Positions 1 to 7,176 of a stretch of DNA of 13,241 nucleotides are shown one piece after another. The notes beneath the pieces are model-generated. The model saw only the letters and a list, made by a program, of their open reading frames with translations, was not told the origin of the DNA and did not search any database. The stretch is from Thiobacillus sp. UBA6918. GTDB lineage: Bacteria; Pseudomonadota; Gammaproteobacteria; Burkholderiales; Thiobacillaceae. Location: contig DKAU01000014.1 of the NCBI GenBank assembly GCA_002450925.1, positions 1 through 13,241 of the forward strand, read 5' to 3'. The stretch's first letter is position 1. Each line of letters begins with the position of its first letter. Position numbers and translations under genes: made by a program.

Positions 1-1139
1 CGGTCCACACGATAAAAACGCTCCGTCAGGCGCGGGATATGTTCGGAAGAAATACCCTCGCCGCTATCCGTCACTGAAAAAACCGGATGTCCGTCCTGCT
101 CAAACCAGCGCAATGTCACCTGACCGCCTTCCGGTGTGTAGCGCACCGCATTGGAAACCAGGTTGGAAAATGCGCTTTGCAGTTCCTGCAGGCTGCCAGT
201 AAGCCAGGCCTGAGAGTCAATTTCCAGCCGGATCGTATGGCGCCCACGGCTCAGGGATTCTGCCTCGCGGGCCAGTTCCCTCATCAGATCCGGCATTTGC
301 GCCTGCTCATCGGCCAGTGCATTGCCAGACGACTCCAGGCGCGAAAGTGTCAGCAGATCGTCCAGCAATCGCTGCATGCGCCTGGTGTGGTTATGCATGA
401 TGCCGAAATAATGCTTGAGGTCCGTATCCGAAGGCTTGTCCATTTCGCTCAATGTTTCAACAAACCCGCCAACGACCGTCAAGGGCGTACGCAATTCGTG
501 GGACACATTGGCGACAAAATCGCGGCGCATGGAATCCACGCGTTCGATCTCGGTAATGTCACGTGCAATCAGCAGTTTCTGCTTGGCACCAAATGGAACC
601 AGTTGCAGCTCCAGTTGAGTATCCCGATTGACGGGTGAATGGGTGTGCATGCGCCGGGAATAATCCTGGGCATTCAAAAAATCGACGAAATCAGTCTGTC
701 GAAGCAGGTAATTGACGTACTGCCCTTTGTCGCGATTGCAATCCAGCCCAAGATACCGCCGGGACGCCGGGTTGCACCACTCGATGCGATCCTGCTGGTT
801 AAGGATGACGATGCCGTCAGGCACAGCTTCCGCAGCATGCTGAAACTGACCCAAGGCTGAAGCCAGTTCAGATCGACTTTGGCTTTGAGATTTTTGCTGC
901 TTTTCGAGGCGGTAAAAGATGTCGCCCCATACCCCGACATCGCTTGGCGCAGGGTTTGCGCCTCCTTGCTCTAGCCAGCGGGTGAGGCGGCTTTCCTGCC
1001 AGAACTGGCGTACCACATAGACCAGCAGCACAATCACAACAAACTTGAGCGCAAGCAATTGGCTTCCAGCCGCCCACAGAAACAGGGCGATCAGGCCAAT
1101 AACAGACAGCGTGGAAAGGGGGCGCCACCAGAAACCCAT
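1..1139 (-). CDS. phoR: PhoR phosphate-regulon sensor histidine kinase (3' end cut by the window edge)
   Basis: Inner-membrane histidine kinase that senses phosphate limitation and phosphorylates PhoB. I translated the reverse strand by hand; 379 codons are visible, and the C-terminal end (G2 region of the ATPase domain) lies beyond position 1. Two hydrophobic segments at about residues 8-25 and 28-45 have almost no periplasmic loop, as in other PhoR proteins. A PAS-like region follows (about 95-190). The H-box SHELRTPLT has the phospho-accepting His at residue 214, the N-box NAVRYTPEGG starts at Asn330, and the G1 box DSGEGI has Asp358. The last visible stretch, HIPRLTERFYRVD, is typical of PhoR. 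The ATG at 1137-1139 follows a GAGCGGA ribosome-site-like sequence. It starts 34 bases after the phoB stop, so the two are almost certainly one operon. No defect is visible in the part present. Confidence 0.95.
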   Translation of the reverse strand, partial: MGFWWRPLSTLSVIGLIALFLWAAGSQLLALKFVVIVLLVYVVRQFWQESRLTRWLEQGGANPAPSDVGVWGDIFYRLEKQQKSQSQSRSELASALGQFQHAAEAVPDGIVILNQQDRIEWCNPASRRYLGLDCNRDKGQYVNYLLRQTDFVDFLNAQDYSRRMHTHSPVNRDTQLELQLVPFGAKQKLLIARDITEIERVDSMRRDFVANVSHELRTPLTVVGGFVETLSEMDKPSDTDLKHYFGIMHNHTRRMQRLLDDLLTLSRLESSGNALADEQAQMPDLMRELAREAESLSRGRHTIRLEIDSQAWLTGSLQELQSAFSNLVSNAVRYTPEGGQVTLRWFEQDGHPVFSVTDSGEGISSEHIPRLTERFYRVD

Positions 1140-1173
1140 ATCCGCTCACGGAAGTTTGTTATGGGGGGATTAT

Positions 1174-1863
1174 CTACTGCTGAACGGAAAAACGATAGCC
1201 CGAGCCCCGAACAGTCTGAATCAACCTGTCATGGCCGCTTCCTTCCAGGGACAGCCTGAGCCTGCGGATATGTACGTCCACGGTTCGCTCTTCCACAAAC
1301 ACATCATCTCCCCACACCTGGTCCAGCAGCTGTGCACGGCTGTAAACCCGCTCGGGGTGTGTCATGAAAAAATGCAGCAGCCGGAACTCAGTTGGCCCGA
1401 ACTCCAATGGCTTGCCGTTGCCGGTGACACGATGGCTGGTCGGATCCAGGCGCAATCCGGCCACTTCAACAGGTTCCCCCGTCATCTGCGGAGCGCGCCT
1501 TCGCAGCACGGCACGGATGCGAGACATCAGTTCACGAGGAGAGAATGGCTTGGTGATGTAATCATCGGCGCCGGTATCCAGGCCGTTTACCCTGTCCTGT
1601 TCCTCGCCCCGCGCAGTCAGCATGATGATGGGAACCGGTTGATAGCGCTTGTCTGCGCGCAGGCGGCGGCAAAGGTCGAGTCCGGACATGCCGGGCAGCA
1701 TCCAGTCCAGAAGAATGACGTCCGGCAAGGTGGTTTTCAGGTAGAGCAATGCGCCTTCAGCATCTTCAGCCGCTGTAACCTGGTGGCCTGCCTGGCCAAG
1801 ATTCAATTTCAACAATTCTTGTATGCCTGGTTCGTCTTCGACCAGGAGGATGTTTGCCGCCAT
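1174..1863 (-). CDS. phoB: PhoB phosphate-regulon response regulator
   Basis: DNA-binding response regulator that activates the Pho regulon when phosphorylated by PhoR. The protein is 229 residues, the usual length for PhoB. The N-terminal receiver domain (about 1-120) has the acidic pair Glu9-Asp10, the phospho-acceptor Asp53 in LLDWMLPG, Thr83 in MLTARG and the conserved Lys105 in ITKPFSPREL. The C-terminal OmpR/PhoB winged helix (about 130-229) ends with RTVDVHIRRLR and TVRGSGYRF, the recognition-helix and wing signatures. It starts at the ATG at 1861-1863; no strong Shine-Dalgarno site is visible. A Pho box and a correctly spaced -10 lie upstream, so it is probably autoactivated. phoR follows directly on the same strand. 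OmpR-family paralogues are similar, but the PhoR partner and Pho box make PhoB the best call. Confidence 0.96.
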   Translation of the reverse strand: MAANILLVEDEPGIQELLKLNLGQAGHQVTAAEDAEGALLYLKTTLPDVILLDWMLPGMSGLDLCRRLRADKRYQPVPIIMLTARGEEQDRVNGLDTGADDYITKPFSPRELMSRIRAVLRRRAPQMTGEPVEVAGLRLDPTSHRVTGNGKPLEFGPTEFRLLHFFMTHPERVYSRAQLLDQVWGDDVFVEERTVDVHIRRLRLSLEGSGHDRLIQTVRGSGYRFSVQQ

Positions 1864-1896
1864 GTTTATCGGGCCCTGTTCATTTAATCCTCAGCC

Positions 1897-1930
1897 ATAG
1901 TATGACGCCAAAATGACAGCTTTGTGACAG
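1897..1930 (-). promoter_or_regulatory. Pho box and -10 element of the phoBR promoter
   Basis: Read on the minus strand, 1930-1913 is CTGTCACAAAGCTGTCAT: two PhoB heptamers, CTGTCAC and CTGTCAT, spaced 11 bases apart. This fits the enterobacterial Pho-box consensus. A weaker third heptamer, GCGTCAT, follows in the same 11-base phase at 1908-1902. A -10-like TACTAT (1902-1897) begins exactly 10 bases after the second heptamer, the classical PhoB-dependent arrangement in which the box replaces the -35 element. Transcription would start near 1890, about 27 bases before the phoB ATG. The box lies between phoB and the divergent ubiE. Confidence 0.88.
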
Positions 1931-1965
1931 GCTGGATATGTGCCCCAGTCGGGTAAAATGCCCGT

Positions 1966-2706
1966 ATGGACGAGAAAAACACCACCCACTTCGGTTTCAA
2001 GACGGTGGCCGAATCGGAAAAGGCCGCCAAGGTTGCTGAAGTTTTCCATTCCGTGGCACGGCGCTATGACCTGATGAACGACCTCATGTCGGGCGGCATG
2101 CACCGGCTATGGAAACGCTTCACCGTGAACCAGGCCGGTCTGCGACCCGGGCAGAAGGTCCTGGACATTGCCGGCGGCACGGGCGACATGACCCGCCTGT
2201 TCTTGAAGGAAGTCGGCAAAAGCGGTGAGGTGGTGCTCACCGACATCAACTATTCCATGCTGAACGAGGGGCGCAATCGCCTTTTGAACGAAGGCACGCT
2301 CACGCCTGTTGCGCAATGTGATGCAGAAAAACTGCCCTTCCCCGACAACCATTTCGACTGCGTGTGCGTTTCCTTCGGCCTGCGCAACATGACGCACAAG
2401 GACATGGCCCTGGCCGAGATGTTCCGGGTACTGAAACCAGGGGGGCGTCTGCTCGTACTGGAGTTTTCCAAAGTCTGGAAACCGCTGGAACCCATCTACG
2501 ACGCCTATTCCTTCAAGGTGCTGCCAAAGATGGGCGAGCTCATCACTCAGGACGCCGACAGCTATCGCTACCTTGCCGAATCGATCCGTATGCACCCCGG
2601 GCAGGAAGAACTGAAAGCCATGATGGAAGGTGTGGGTTTCGAGCGAGTCACTTACCACAACCTCACCGCGGGCGTTGTTGCGCTTCACCGAGGCTACAAG
2701 TTTTGA
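1966..2706 (+). CDS. ubiE: Ubiquinone/menaquinone biosynthesis C-methyltransferase UbiE
   Basis: SAM-dependent methyltransferase that C-methylates the benzoquinol ring (2-polyprenyl-6-methoxy-1,4-benzoquinol to its 3-methyl form) and, where menaquinone is made, demethylmenaquinol. It is 246 residues, close to the usual 250. The N-terminus THFGFKTV and the following KVAEVFHSVARRYDLMNDLMS are UbiE signatures. The SAM-binding motif I is VLDIAGGTGD at about 65-74, followed by LTDINYSML. The C-terminal half carries LKPGGRLLVLEFSK and the late NLTAGVVALHRGYKF. The family N-terminal motif fixes the ATG at 1966. No Shine-Dalgarno site is obvious, but a TAAAAT sits 6 bases upstream, so a leaderless transcript is possible. 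Its TGA overlaps the TTG start of ubiJ. It is divergent from phoB across 102 bases. Confidence 0.97.
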   Translation: MDEKNTTHFGFKTVAESEKAAKVAEVFHSVARRYDLMNDLMSGGMHRLWKRFTVNQAGLRPGQKVLDIAGGTGDMTRLFLKEVGKSGEVVLTDINYSMLNEGRNRLLNEGTLTPVAQCDAEKLPFPDNHFDCVCVSFGLRNMTHKDMALAEMFRVLKPGGRLLVLEFSKVWKPLEPIYDAYSFKVLPKMGELITQDADSYRYLAESIRMHPGQEELKAMMEGVGFERVTYHNLTAGVVALHRGYKF

Positions 2707-3290
2707 TCGCTGACAGCCTCCTTGCCTCCGGACTGAACCGTTTGTTTGCACAAACCCCTGGCGCGCGCGACCTGCTGTCAAAACACGCCGGACGCATTGT
2801 GGCGCTGGATTTGACACTGTTTCGCACCCAGTTCAGGGTCGAAGAAAACGGTGGCCTGCACACCGCTACTGAAACACCTGCCGAAACAACCATTTTTATT
2901 ACAGCAGCAGAACTCGCACGCCTTCCCCTCGAAGGAAAGGCGGCGTTGCGCGAACTTCGGAGTGAAGGCGACGCAGAACTGGCTATGGCATTCAATGCTG
3001 CCCTGCAGCAAATAGACCTTGATGCCGAGGCCGAGCTTTCCCGTGTCTTTGGTCCCATCATTGGCTTCCGAATGGCCGAGGCTGGACGCGCTTTTGGCAG
3101 CTGGGCAAAACAGGCCGCAGAAGACACGGCGCGAACATTTGCCGAATATGCTGTCGAGGAATCTCCCATGCTCGCAAGCCGGGCAAACGTGGATCGTTTC
3201 AAGCACGAAGTGGATCAGTTGCGCGATGAAGTCTCTCGCTTCGAAGACCGCATCAATCGGTTGACTTCATCCTCAACGGACGACGCCTGA
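2703..3290 (+). CDS. ubiJ: UbiJ ubiquinone biosynthesis accessory factor (SCP2-like)
   Basis: Accessory factor needed for aerobic ubiquinone synthesis; the family has an SCP2-like lipid-binding domain thought to present hydrophobic intermediates to the Ubi enzymes. I choose a TTG start at 2703-2705, overlapping the ubiE stop (TTGA). A GAGG at 2690-2693 lies 9 bases upstream, and the result is a 195-residue protein, close to E. coli UbiJ (201). The open frame extends much further upstream, but only as an overlap with ubiE. The N-terminal part (about 1-115) has the SCP2-style ITAAELARLPLEGK segment and a small-charged DAELAMAFNAALQQIDLD stretch. The C-terminus (about 161-187) is a charged heptad-like segment predicted to be a coiled coil. 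Its TGA overlaps the ubiB ATG by one base. Sequence conservation in this family is low, so the call rests largely on its place between ubiE and ubiB. Confidence 0.88.
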   Translation: MIADSLLASGLNRLFAQTPGARDLLSKHAGRIVALDLTLFRTQFRVEENGGLHTATETPAETTIFITAAELARLPLEGKAALRELRSEGDAELAMAFNAALQQIDLDAEAELSRVFGPIIGFRMAEAGRAFGSWAKQAAEDTARTFAEYAVEESPMLASRANVDRFKHEVDQLRDEVSRFEDRINRLTSSSTDDA

Positions 3291-4816
3291 TGAAGTTCTT
3301 CCGCCTGCTCACCATCATGTGGGTGAGCATCCGATACGGCCTCGATGACTTTCTGCTTGGTCACAGCAAGACCCGCTGGTTGCGCCCGCTTGTGCGCGGC
3401 CTCTTCTTCTGGCGCAACCTGTCCAAACCGCGCGGCGTACGCTTGCGACTTGCGCTGGAGTCATTGGGCCCGCTGTTCGTCAAGTTCGGACAGATGCTGT
3501 CCACGCGCCGCGACCTGTTGCCTGATGACATCGCCGACGAACTCGCCCTGCTGCAGGATCGCGTACCGCCGTATCCTTTTCTGCAGGTGGAACGCGAACT
3601 GAATACCGCCTATGGCAAGCCCTGGCGCGAAGTTTTTCTCGAATTCGATCCCAACCCGGTAGCCTCGGCCTCAGTTGCGCAAGTACATTTCGCCATGCTG
3701 CATGATGGTCGCCCGGTGGCGGTCAAGGTGCTGCGCCCGGGCATTGCGCGCATCATCCACCATGACCTTGGTCTGCTGGATGCAGGCGCCCTGCTGATTG
3801 AGAAACTGTTCGCCGATGGGAAAAGATTGCGCCCGCGCGAGGTCGTCGACGAATTCCGCAAGACCCTGGCCGACGAACTGGATCTGATGCGCGAAGCGTC
3901 GAATGCGGCGCTACTGAAGCGCAACTTCGACCACTCTCCACTCATGCGCGTGCCGGAAATGCATTTCGAATACTGCCGCGAATCGGTCATGGTCATGGAA
4001 CGCATCCACGGCCTGCCCATCAGCCATGTTTCGGCGCTGCGCACGGCAGGCGTGGATATTCCCCGGCTGGCAAGGAATGGCGTGGAAATCTTCTTCACCC
4101 AGGTGTTCCGCGACGGCTTTTTCCATGCCGACATGCACCCCGGCAACATCTTCGTCGGCATCGACGGGCCCGACAAGGGCAAGTATCTCGCCGTGGATTT
4201 CGGCATCTGCGGAACGCTGTCCGAAGTCGACAAGAACTATCTCGCCATCAACTTCCTCGCTGCCTTCCGCCGTGACTACAAGCGCTTTGCCGAAGCACAT
4301 ATCGAGTCCGGCTGGGTGCCGGCCAATACCCGCGTGGAAGAACTGGAAGCGGCAGTGCGGGCCTGCTGTGAGCCCTATTTCGACAAGCCCATCAAGGACA
4401 TCTCCTTCGGCCATCTGCTCATGCGCCTGTTCGCCATGTCCCGGCGCTTCAACGTCGAAATCCAGCCGCAACTCGTTCTGCTGCAAAAAACCCTGCTGCA
4501 AATCGAAGGCCTGGGCCGGCAACTTGATCCCGATCTGGATCTGTGGAAAACCGGCAAACCCTATCTGGAGCGCTGGATGAGCGAACAGCTGGGCTGGCGC
4601 GGGTTCGTGCGCCGCATGAAGGAAGAAGCGCCGGAATGGAGCCGCCTGTTGCCGCAACTTCCGCGGCTAACCCATGCCTTCCTGTCACGCCCACCCAAAG
4701 AAAGTGAATTGTTTGCGCAGATCGAACAGCTTCAGGCACGGCAGCGCCGATTGGAAATGATGGCGATCACCGCCGTCCTCGTTGCTGCGGTCGCAGTACT
4801 GGGCGCGTGGCTATGA
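3290..4816 (+). CDS. ubiB: UbiB, ADCK/ABC1-family atypical kinase-like protein for ubiquinone biosynthesis
   Basis: Membrane-anchored atypical kinase-like ATPase required for ubiquinone synthesis, probably helping to extract or deliver lipid intermediates. It has 508 residues. The family hallmarks are all visible: the KxGQ motif KFGQ at 65-68, the alanine-rich nucleotide loop VASASVAQVH at 124-133 that replaces a normal P-loop, the lysine in VAVKV (Lys146), the catalytic-loop HADMHPGN at 279-286 with Asp281 and Asn286, and the metal-binding DFG at 303-305. The last 18 residues form one hydrophobic segment. E. coli UbiB is about 546 residues and usually shown with two C-terminal membrane helices, so this protein ends after what would be the first. 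The ATG overlaps the ubiJ stop by one base; the TGA overlaps the next gene's ATG (ATGA). Both suggest translational coupling. Confidence 0.97.
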   Translation: MKFFRLLTIMWVSIRYGLDDFLLGHSKTRWLRPLVRGLFFWRNLSKPRGVRLRLALESLGPLFVKFGQMLSTRRDLLPDDIADELALLQDRVPPYPFLQVERELNTAYGKPWREVFLEFDPNPVASASVAQVHFAMLHDGRPVAVKVLRPGIARIIHHDLGLLDAGALLIEKLFADGKRLRPREVVDEFRKTLADELDLMREASNAALLKRNFDHSPLMRVPEMHFEYCRESVMVMERIHGLPISHVSALRTAGVDIPRLARNGVEIFFTQVFRDGFFHADMHPGNIFVGIDGPDKGKYLAVDFGICGTLSEVDKNYLAINFLAAFRRDYKRFAEAHIESGWVPANTRVEELEAAVRACCEPYFDKPIKDISFGHLLMRLFAMSRRFNVEIQPQLVLLQKTLLQIEGLGRQLDPDLDLWKTGKPYLERWMSEQLGWRGFVRRMKEEAPEWSRLLPQLPRLTHAFLSRPPKESELFAQIEQLQARQRRLEMMAITAVLVAAVAVLGAWL

Positions 4817-5427
4817 TTTCAAGATCAGCGGCGTTGACTGCGCTGCTGATGGCCACGCTGGCCGCACTGCTTGTTTCCGGCATCACCCCTTACGACCGGC
4901 TCACCTGGTGGATGGAAATCATGCCGGTGCTGACAGCCCTGCCACTTTTGTTTTTTAGCCGCCGAAAATTCCCGCTTACGCCCCTGCTCTACGGCCTGTT
5001 GTTCTTCCATGGCCTGGTATTGATGCTGGGTGGGCATTACACCTATGCGCGCGTGCCCTTGGGTTTCTGGATGCAGGACTGGTTTGATTTTACACGCAAC
5101 CATTACGACCGTATCGGCCATCTGACCCAGGGATTCGTGCCAGCCATCCTGGCACGAGAAATCCTCATCCGCCTGTCGCCGCTCAAGCCTGGCGGCTGGC
5201 TGTTCTTCCTTGTGAGTTCCGTGGTTCTGGCGGTTTCCGCCTGCTATGAATTCGTCGAATGGTGGGCATCGCTTCTCTATGGCGCGGACGCCAATGAGTT
5301 TCTCGCCACCCAGGGGGACATTTGGGACACGCAGTGGGACATGCTGCTGGCGCTGATCGGCAGCCTGATCTCGCAACTCCTGTTATCAGGCTGGCACGAC
5401 AGGCAGCTTAATCAACTCCAGCGCTAA
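4813..5427 (+). CDS. YjdF/DUF2238-family inner-membrane protein
   Basis: Small polytopic membrane protein resembling E. coli YjdF (DUF2238), a family of unknown function. I chose the ATG at 4813 because it overlaps the ubiB stop as ATGA, a common coupling arrangement; this gives 204 residues. An in-frame GTG at 4807 would add two residues. Hydrophobic segments lie at about 6-24, 37-48, 56-73, 128-148 and 172-192. Between the third and fourth lies the family-type block HYTYARVPLG followed by RNHYDRIGHLTQGFVPA, and later YEFVEWW and QGDIWDTQWDML, rich in conserved His, Asp, Glu and Trp at a likely membrane interface. The gene is last in the ubi cluster and converges on nadA, sharing 20 bases with its 3' end. 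The context hints at a membrane or quinone-linked role but does not prove one. Confidence 0.85.
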   Translation: MISRSAALTALLMATLAALLVSGITPYDRLTWWMEIMPVLTALPLLFFSRRKFPLTPLLYGLLFFHGLVLMLGGHYTYARVPLGFWMQDWFDFTRNHYDRIGHLTQGFVPAILAREILIRLSPLKPGGWLFFLVSSVVLAVSACYEFVEWWASLLYGADANEFLATQGDIWDTQWDMLLALIGSLISQLLLSGWHDRQLNQLQR

Positions 5428-6469
5428 CCTGCGCCTTGACCATCGTTGCGAAATCGAGCATGCGCTCGATTGGGGTCACCGCCTTCCTGCGGATTTCCTC
5501 ATCAATGTGAATTTCATTCTCACCGGTTTGCAAAACCTGCTTCAGGTTGCGCAGGCCGTTCATCGCCATCCATGGGCAGTGCGCACAACTCAAACAGGTG
5601 GCGCCATGACCGCCGGTAGGCGCCTCGATGAAAACCTTGCCCGGTGCTTCGGCATGCATCTTGTGAAAAATGCCGTTGTCGGTAGCGACAATAAATTCCT
5701 TGTTGGGCAAGCGCTTGGCCGCTTCGATAATTTGAGTGGTCGATCCCACCTCGTCGGCGAGCGCAATCACATCGTTGGGCGACTCCGGATGCACCAGCAC
5801 GGCAGCATCGGGATGCAGTTTTTTCAGGCGCAACAGCGCATCAGCCTGGAAAGCTTCATGAACGACGCAGGACCCTTCCCACAACACCATGTCAGCGCCG
5901 CTCACCTGCTGCACGTAGCGACCGAGATGCCGATCAGGCGCCCACAAGAGTTTCTCGCCCTTGCCGTGCAGATACTTGGCCAGTTTGACTGCAATGCTGG
6001 AGGTGACCACCCAGTCGGCGCGCGCCTTCACTGCGGCGCTGGTATTCGAATACACCACTACAGTCCGGTCTGGATGCTGGTCGCAGAACTCGGAAAATTC
6101 CTTGGCCGGGCATGAGAGATCGAGCGAACACTCCGCTTCCAGCGTCGGCATCAGTACACGCTTTTCAGGGTTAAGTATCTTGGCGGTCTCGCCCATGAAC
6201 CGAACGCCAGCCACGATGATGGTTTTGGCCGGATGATCATGGCCGAAGCGTGCCATTTCCAGCGAATCCGACACCTTGCCGCCGGTTTCCTCGGCCAGAT
6301 CCTGAAGATCGGCATTGGTATAGTAATGCGCCACCAGCACCGCGTCCTGCGCCTTCATCAATGACTTGATTTCGGCTTTCAACGAAGCACGCTCTTCATC
6401 GCTCAGTTGCTCTTCCACGATGGGCGGCACGCTGATGCGTTCCATAAACTGTAAAGCACTTACCTGCAT
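5408..6469 (-). CDS. nadA: Quinolinate synthase NadA (4Fe-4S enzyme)
   Basis: Cytoplasmic iron-sulfur enzyme that condenses iminoaspartate (from NadB) with dihydroxyacetone phosphate to give quinolinate in de novo NAD synthesis. The protein has 353 residues against about 347 in E. coli. The three cluster-ligand cysteines fall at C114 (EAECSL), C201 (GSCVVHE) and C298 in CLSCAHCPWM; the last belongs to the CxxCxxC motif of the long NadA type, with C292 and C295. Other signatures are AHYYTNADLQDLA, VAGVRFMGETAKIL, and EAPTGGHGATC. The frame stays open upstream to 6691, but that part lies antisense over hda. The ATG at 6467-6469, preceded by AGAAGTGAT, gives the family length. The 3' end overlaps the convergent membrane-protein gene by 20 bases. 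nadB and nadC are not in the window. Confidence 0.97.
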   Translation of the reverse strand: MQVSALQFMERISVPPIVEEQLSDEERASLKAEIKSLMKAQDAVLVAHYYTNADLQDLAEETGGKVSDSLEMARFGHDHPAKTIIVAGVRFMGETAKILNPEKRVLMPTLEAECSLDLSCPAKEFSEFCDQHPDRTVVVYSNTSAAVKARADWVVTSSIAVKLAKYLHGKGEKLLWAPDRHLGRYVQQVSGADMVLWEGSCVVHEAFQADALLRLKKLHPDAAVLVHPESPNDVIALADEVGSTTQIIEAAKRLPNKEFIVATDNGIFHKMHAEAPGKVFIEAPTGGHGATCLSCAHCPWMAMNGLRNLKQVLQTGENEIHIDEEIRRKAVTPIERMLDFATMVKAQVSAGVD

Positions 6470-6560
6470 ATCACTTCTTTCTAACGGACAGGCGAATTTA
6501 AGGCTCTTGAAACGCCTTGTAAACCGGAATTTTTGTCTACAAACCGGGATAATACTGTCC
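6470..6560. promoter_or_regulatory. Divergent nadA-hda intergenic region with phased direct repeat
   Basis: This 91-base gap must hold promoters for both nadA (leftward) and hda (rightward). The decamer AAACCGGAAT at 6521-6530 recurs as AAACCGGGAT at 6541-6550, exactly 20 bases apart (about two helical turns), with one mismatch. Between and partly within them lies the palindrome TTTGTCTACAAA (6532-6543). A -10-like GATAAT sits at 6548-6553, only 7 bases before the hda ATG and overlapping the second repeat; no good -35 is placed for it. I recognise no named regulator's consensus here. An operator is an inference from the spacing and location. Confidence 0.4.
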
Positions 6561-7157
6561 ATGCAACAACTGCTGCTCGATATCCTTCCCGCCGCACGTC
6601 CGAGTCTGGACAATTTTATTCCCGGCCCCAACCAGGAACTGCTCGACCACCTCAAGCATTGGCTTGAAGGCGAATCTACCGATACTGCCATCTATATATG
6701 GGGCTCACCCGGCAGTGGCAAGACCCACCTGCTCAGCGCTTTGGTTGCACAGCAACCGGACATTGTCATGTTTGACGATATCGACACACTGGATGAAAGA
6801 GCGCAAATTGCCGCCTTCGATGCCTTCAACCATGCTAAATCAGCCGGGAAACGCTGGATTGCAAGCGGGCAAAATGCACCTGCCGGACTTGATGTACGCG
6901 AGGACCTGCGCACCCGGCTTGGCTGGGGGCTGATCTACCGTATCCTGCCCTTGAGCGACGAAGACATGCAGGCCGCACTCATCAAGCATGCTCAAGGGCT
7001 GGGTTTTGATCTCGACCCGGCAATCGCATCCTGGCTACTGACACGAAAAAGCCGTGACCTTGGCCACTTGCTTCAGATCGTGGAAGCACTTGACCGCTAC
7101 AGCCTTGAACACAAGCGGCGCATTACTTTGCCATTGTTAAAGGAAATCCTGCCCTGA
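6561..7157 (+). CDS. hda: Hda, DnaA regulatory inactivator
   Basis: AAA+ protein related to DnaA that, bound to the DNA-loaded sliding clamp, stimulates ATP hydrolysis by DnaA and so prevents over-initiation of replication. The protein is 198 residues. The N-terminal QLLLDI (3-8) fits the short clamp-binding motif of Hda, which supports the ATG at 6561 over the longer open frame reaching back to 6366. Walker A is GSPGSGKT at 48-55, Walker B is VMFDDID at 69-75, the box VII segment is DLRTRLGWG with the likely arginine finger Arg119, and sensor 2 is around RDLGHLLQIVEALDRYSL (Arg165). It lacks the DnaA DNA-binding domain, as expected. In many relatives the glycine-rich loop is less canonical; here it is complete. 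The next gene starts 19 bases downstream on the same strand, so they are probably cotranscribed. Confidence 0.93.
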   Translation: MQQLLLDILPAARPSLDNFIPGPNQELLDHLKHWLEGESTDTAIYIWGSPGSGKTHLLSALVAQQPDIVMFDDIDTLDERAQIAAFDAFNHAKSAGKRWIASGQNAPAGLDVREDLRTRLGWGLIYRILPLSDEDMQAALIKHAQGLGFDLDPAIASWLLTRKSRDLGHLLQIVEALDRYSLEHKRRITLPLLKEILP

Positions 7158-7176
7158 AGACAACCAGCCGACCTGT

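Noticed and set aside
1045..1887. 280-codon open frame on the plus strand over phoB and the start of phoR
   Set aside because: It is antisense to two well-supported genes, has no family motif, and crosses the phoB-phoR gap.
2364..2702. Upstream extension of the UbiJ open frame
   Set aside because: It runs out of frame through ubiE, is Arg/Gly-rich, and the TTG at 2703 with GAGG upstream gives the expected UbiJ length.
2107..2817. 236-codon open frame on the minus strand over ubiE and the start of ubiJ
   Set aside because: It is a mirror frame of ubiE, with no domain signature and no ribosome site.
3911..4657. 248-codon minus-strand frame over ubiB
   Set aside because: Antisense shadow of ubiB with no motif or plausible start context.
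6366..6560. 65-residue N-terminal extension of Hda
   Set aside because: It overlaps the 5' end of nadA on the other strand. The Hda clamp-binding motif belongs at the very N-terminus, which fits the ATG at 6561.
6470..6691. 74-residue N-terminal extension of NadA
   Set aside because: The extension is antisense over hda, Ser/Arg-rich without a family counterpart, and the ATG at 6469 gives the normal NadA length and a ribosome site.
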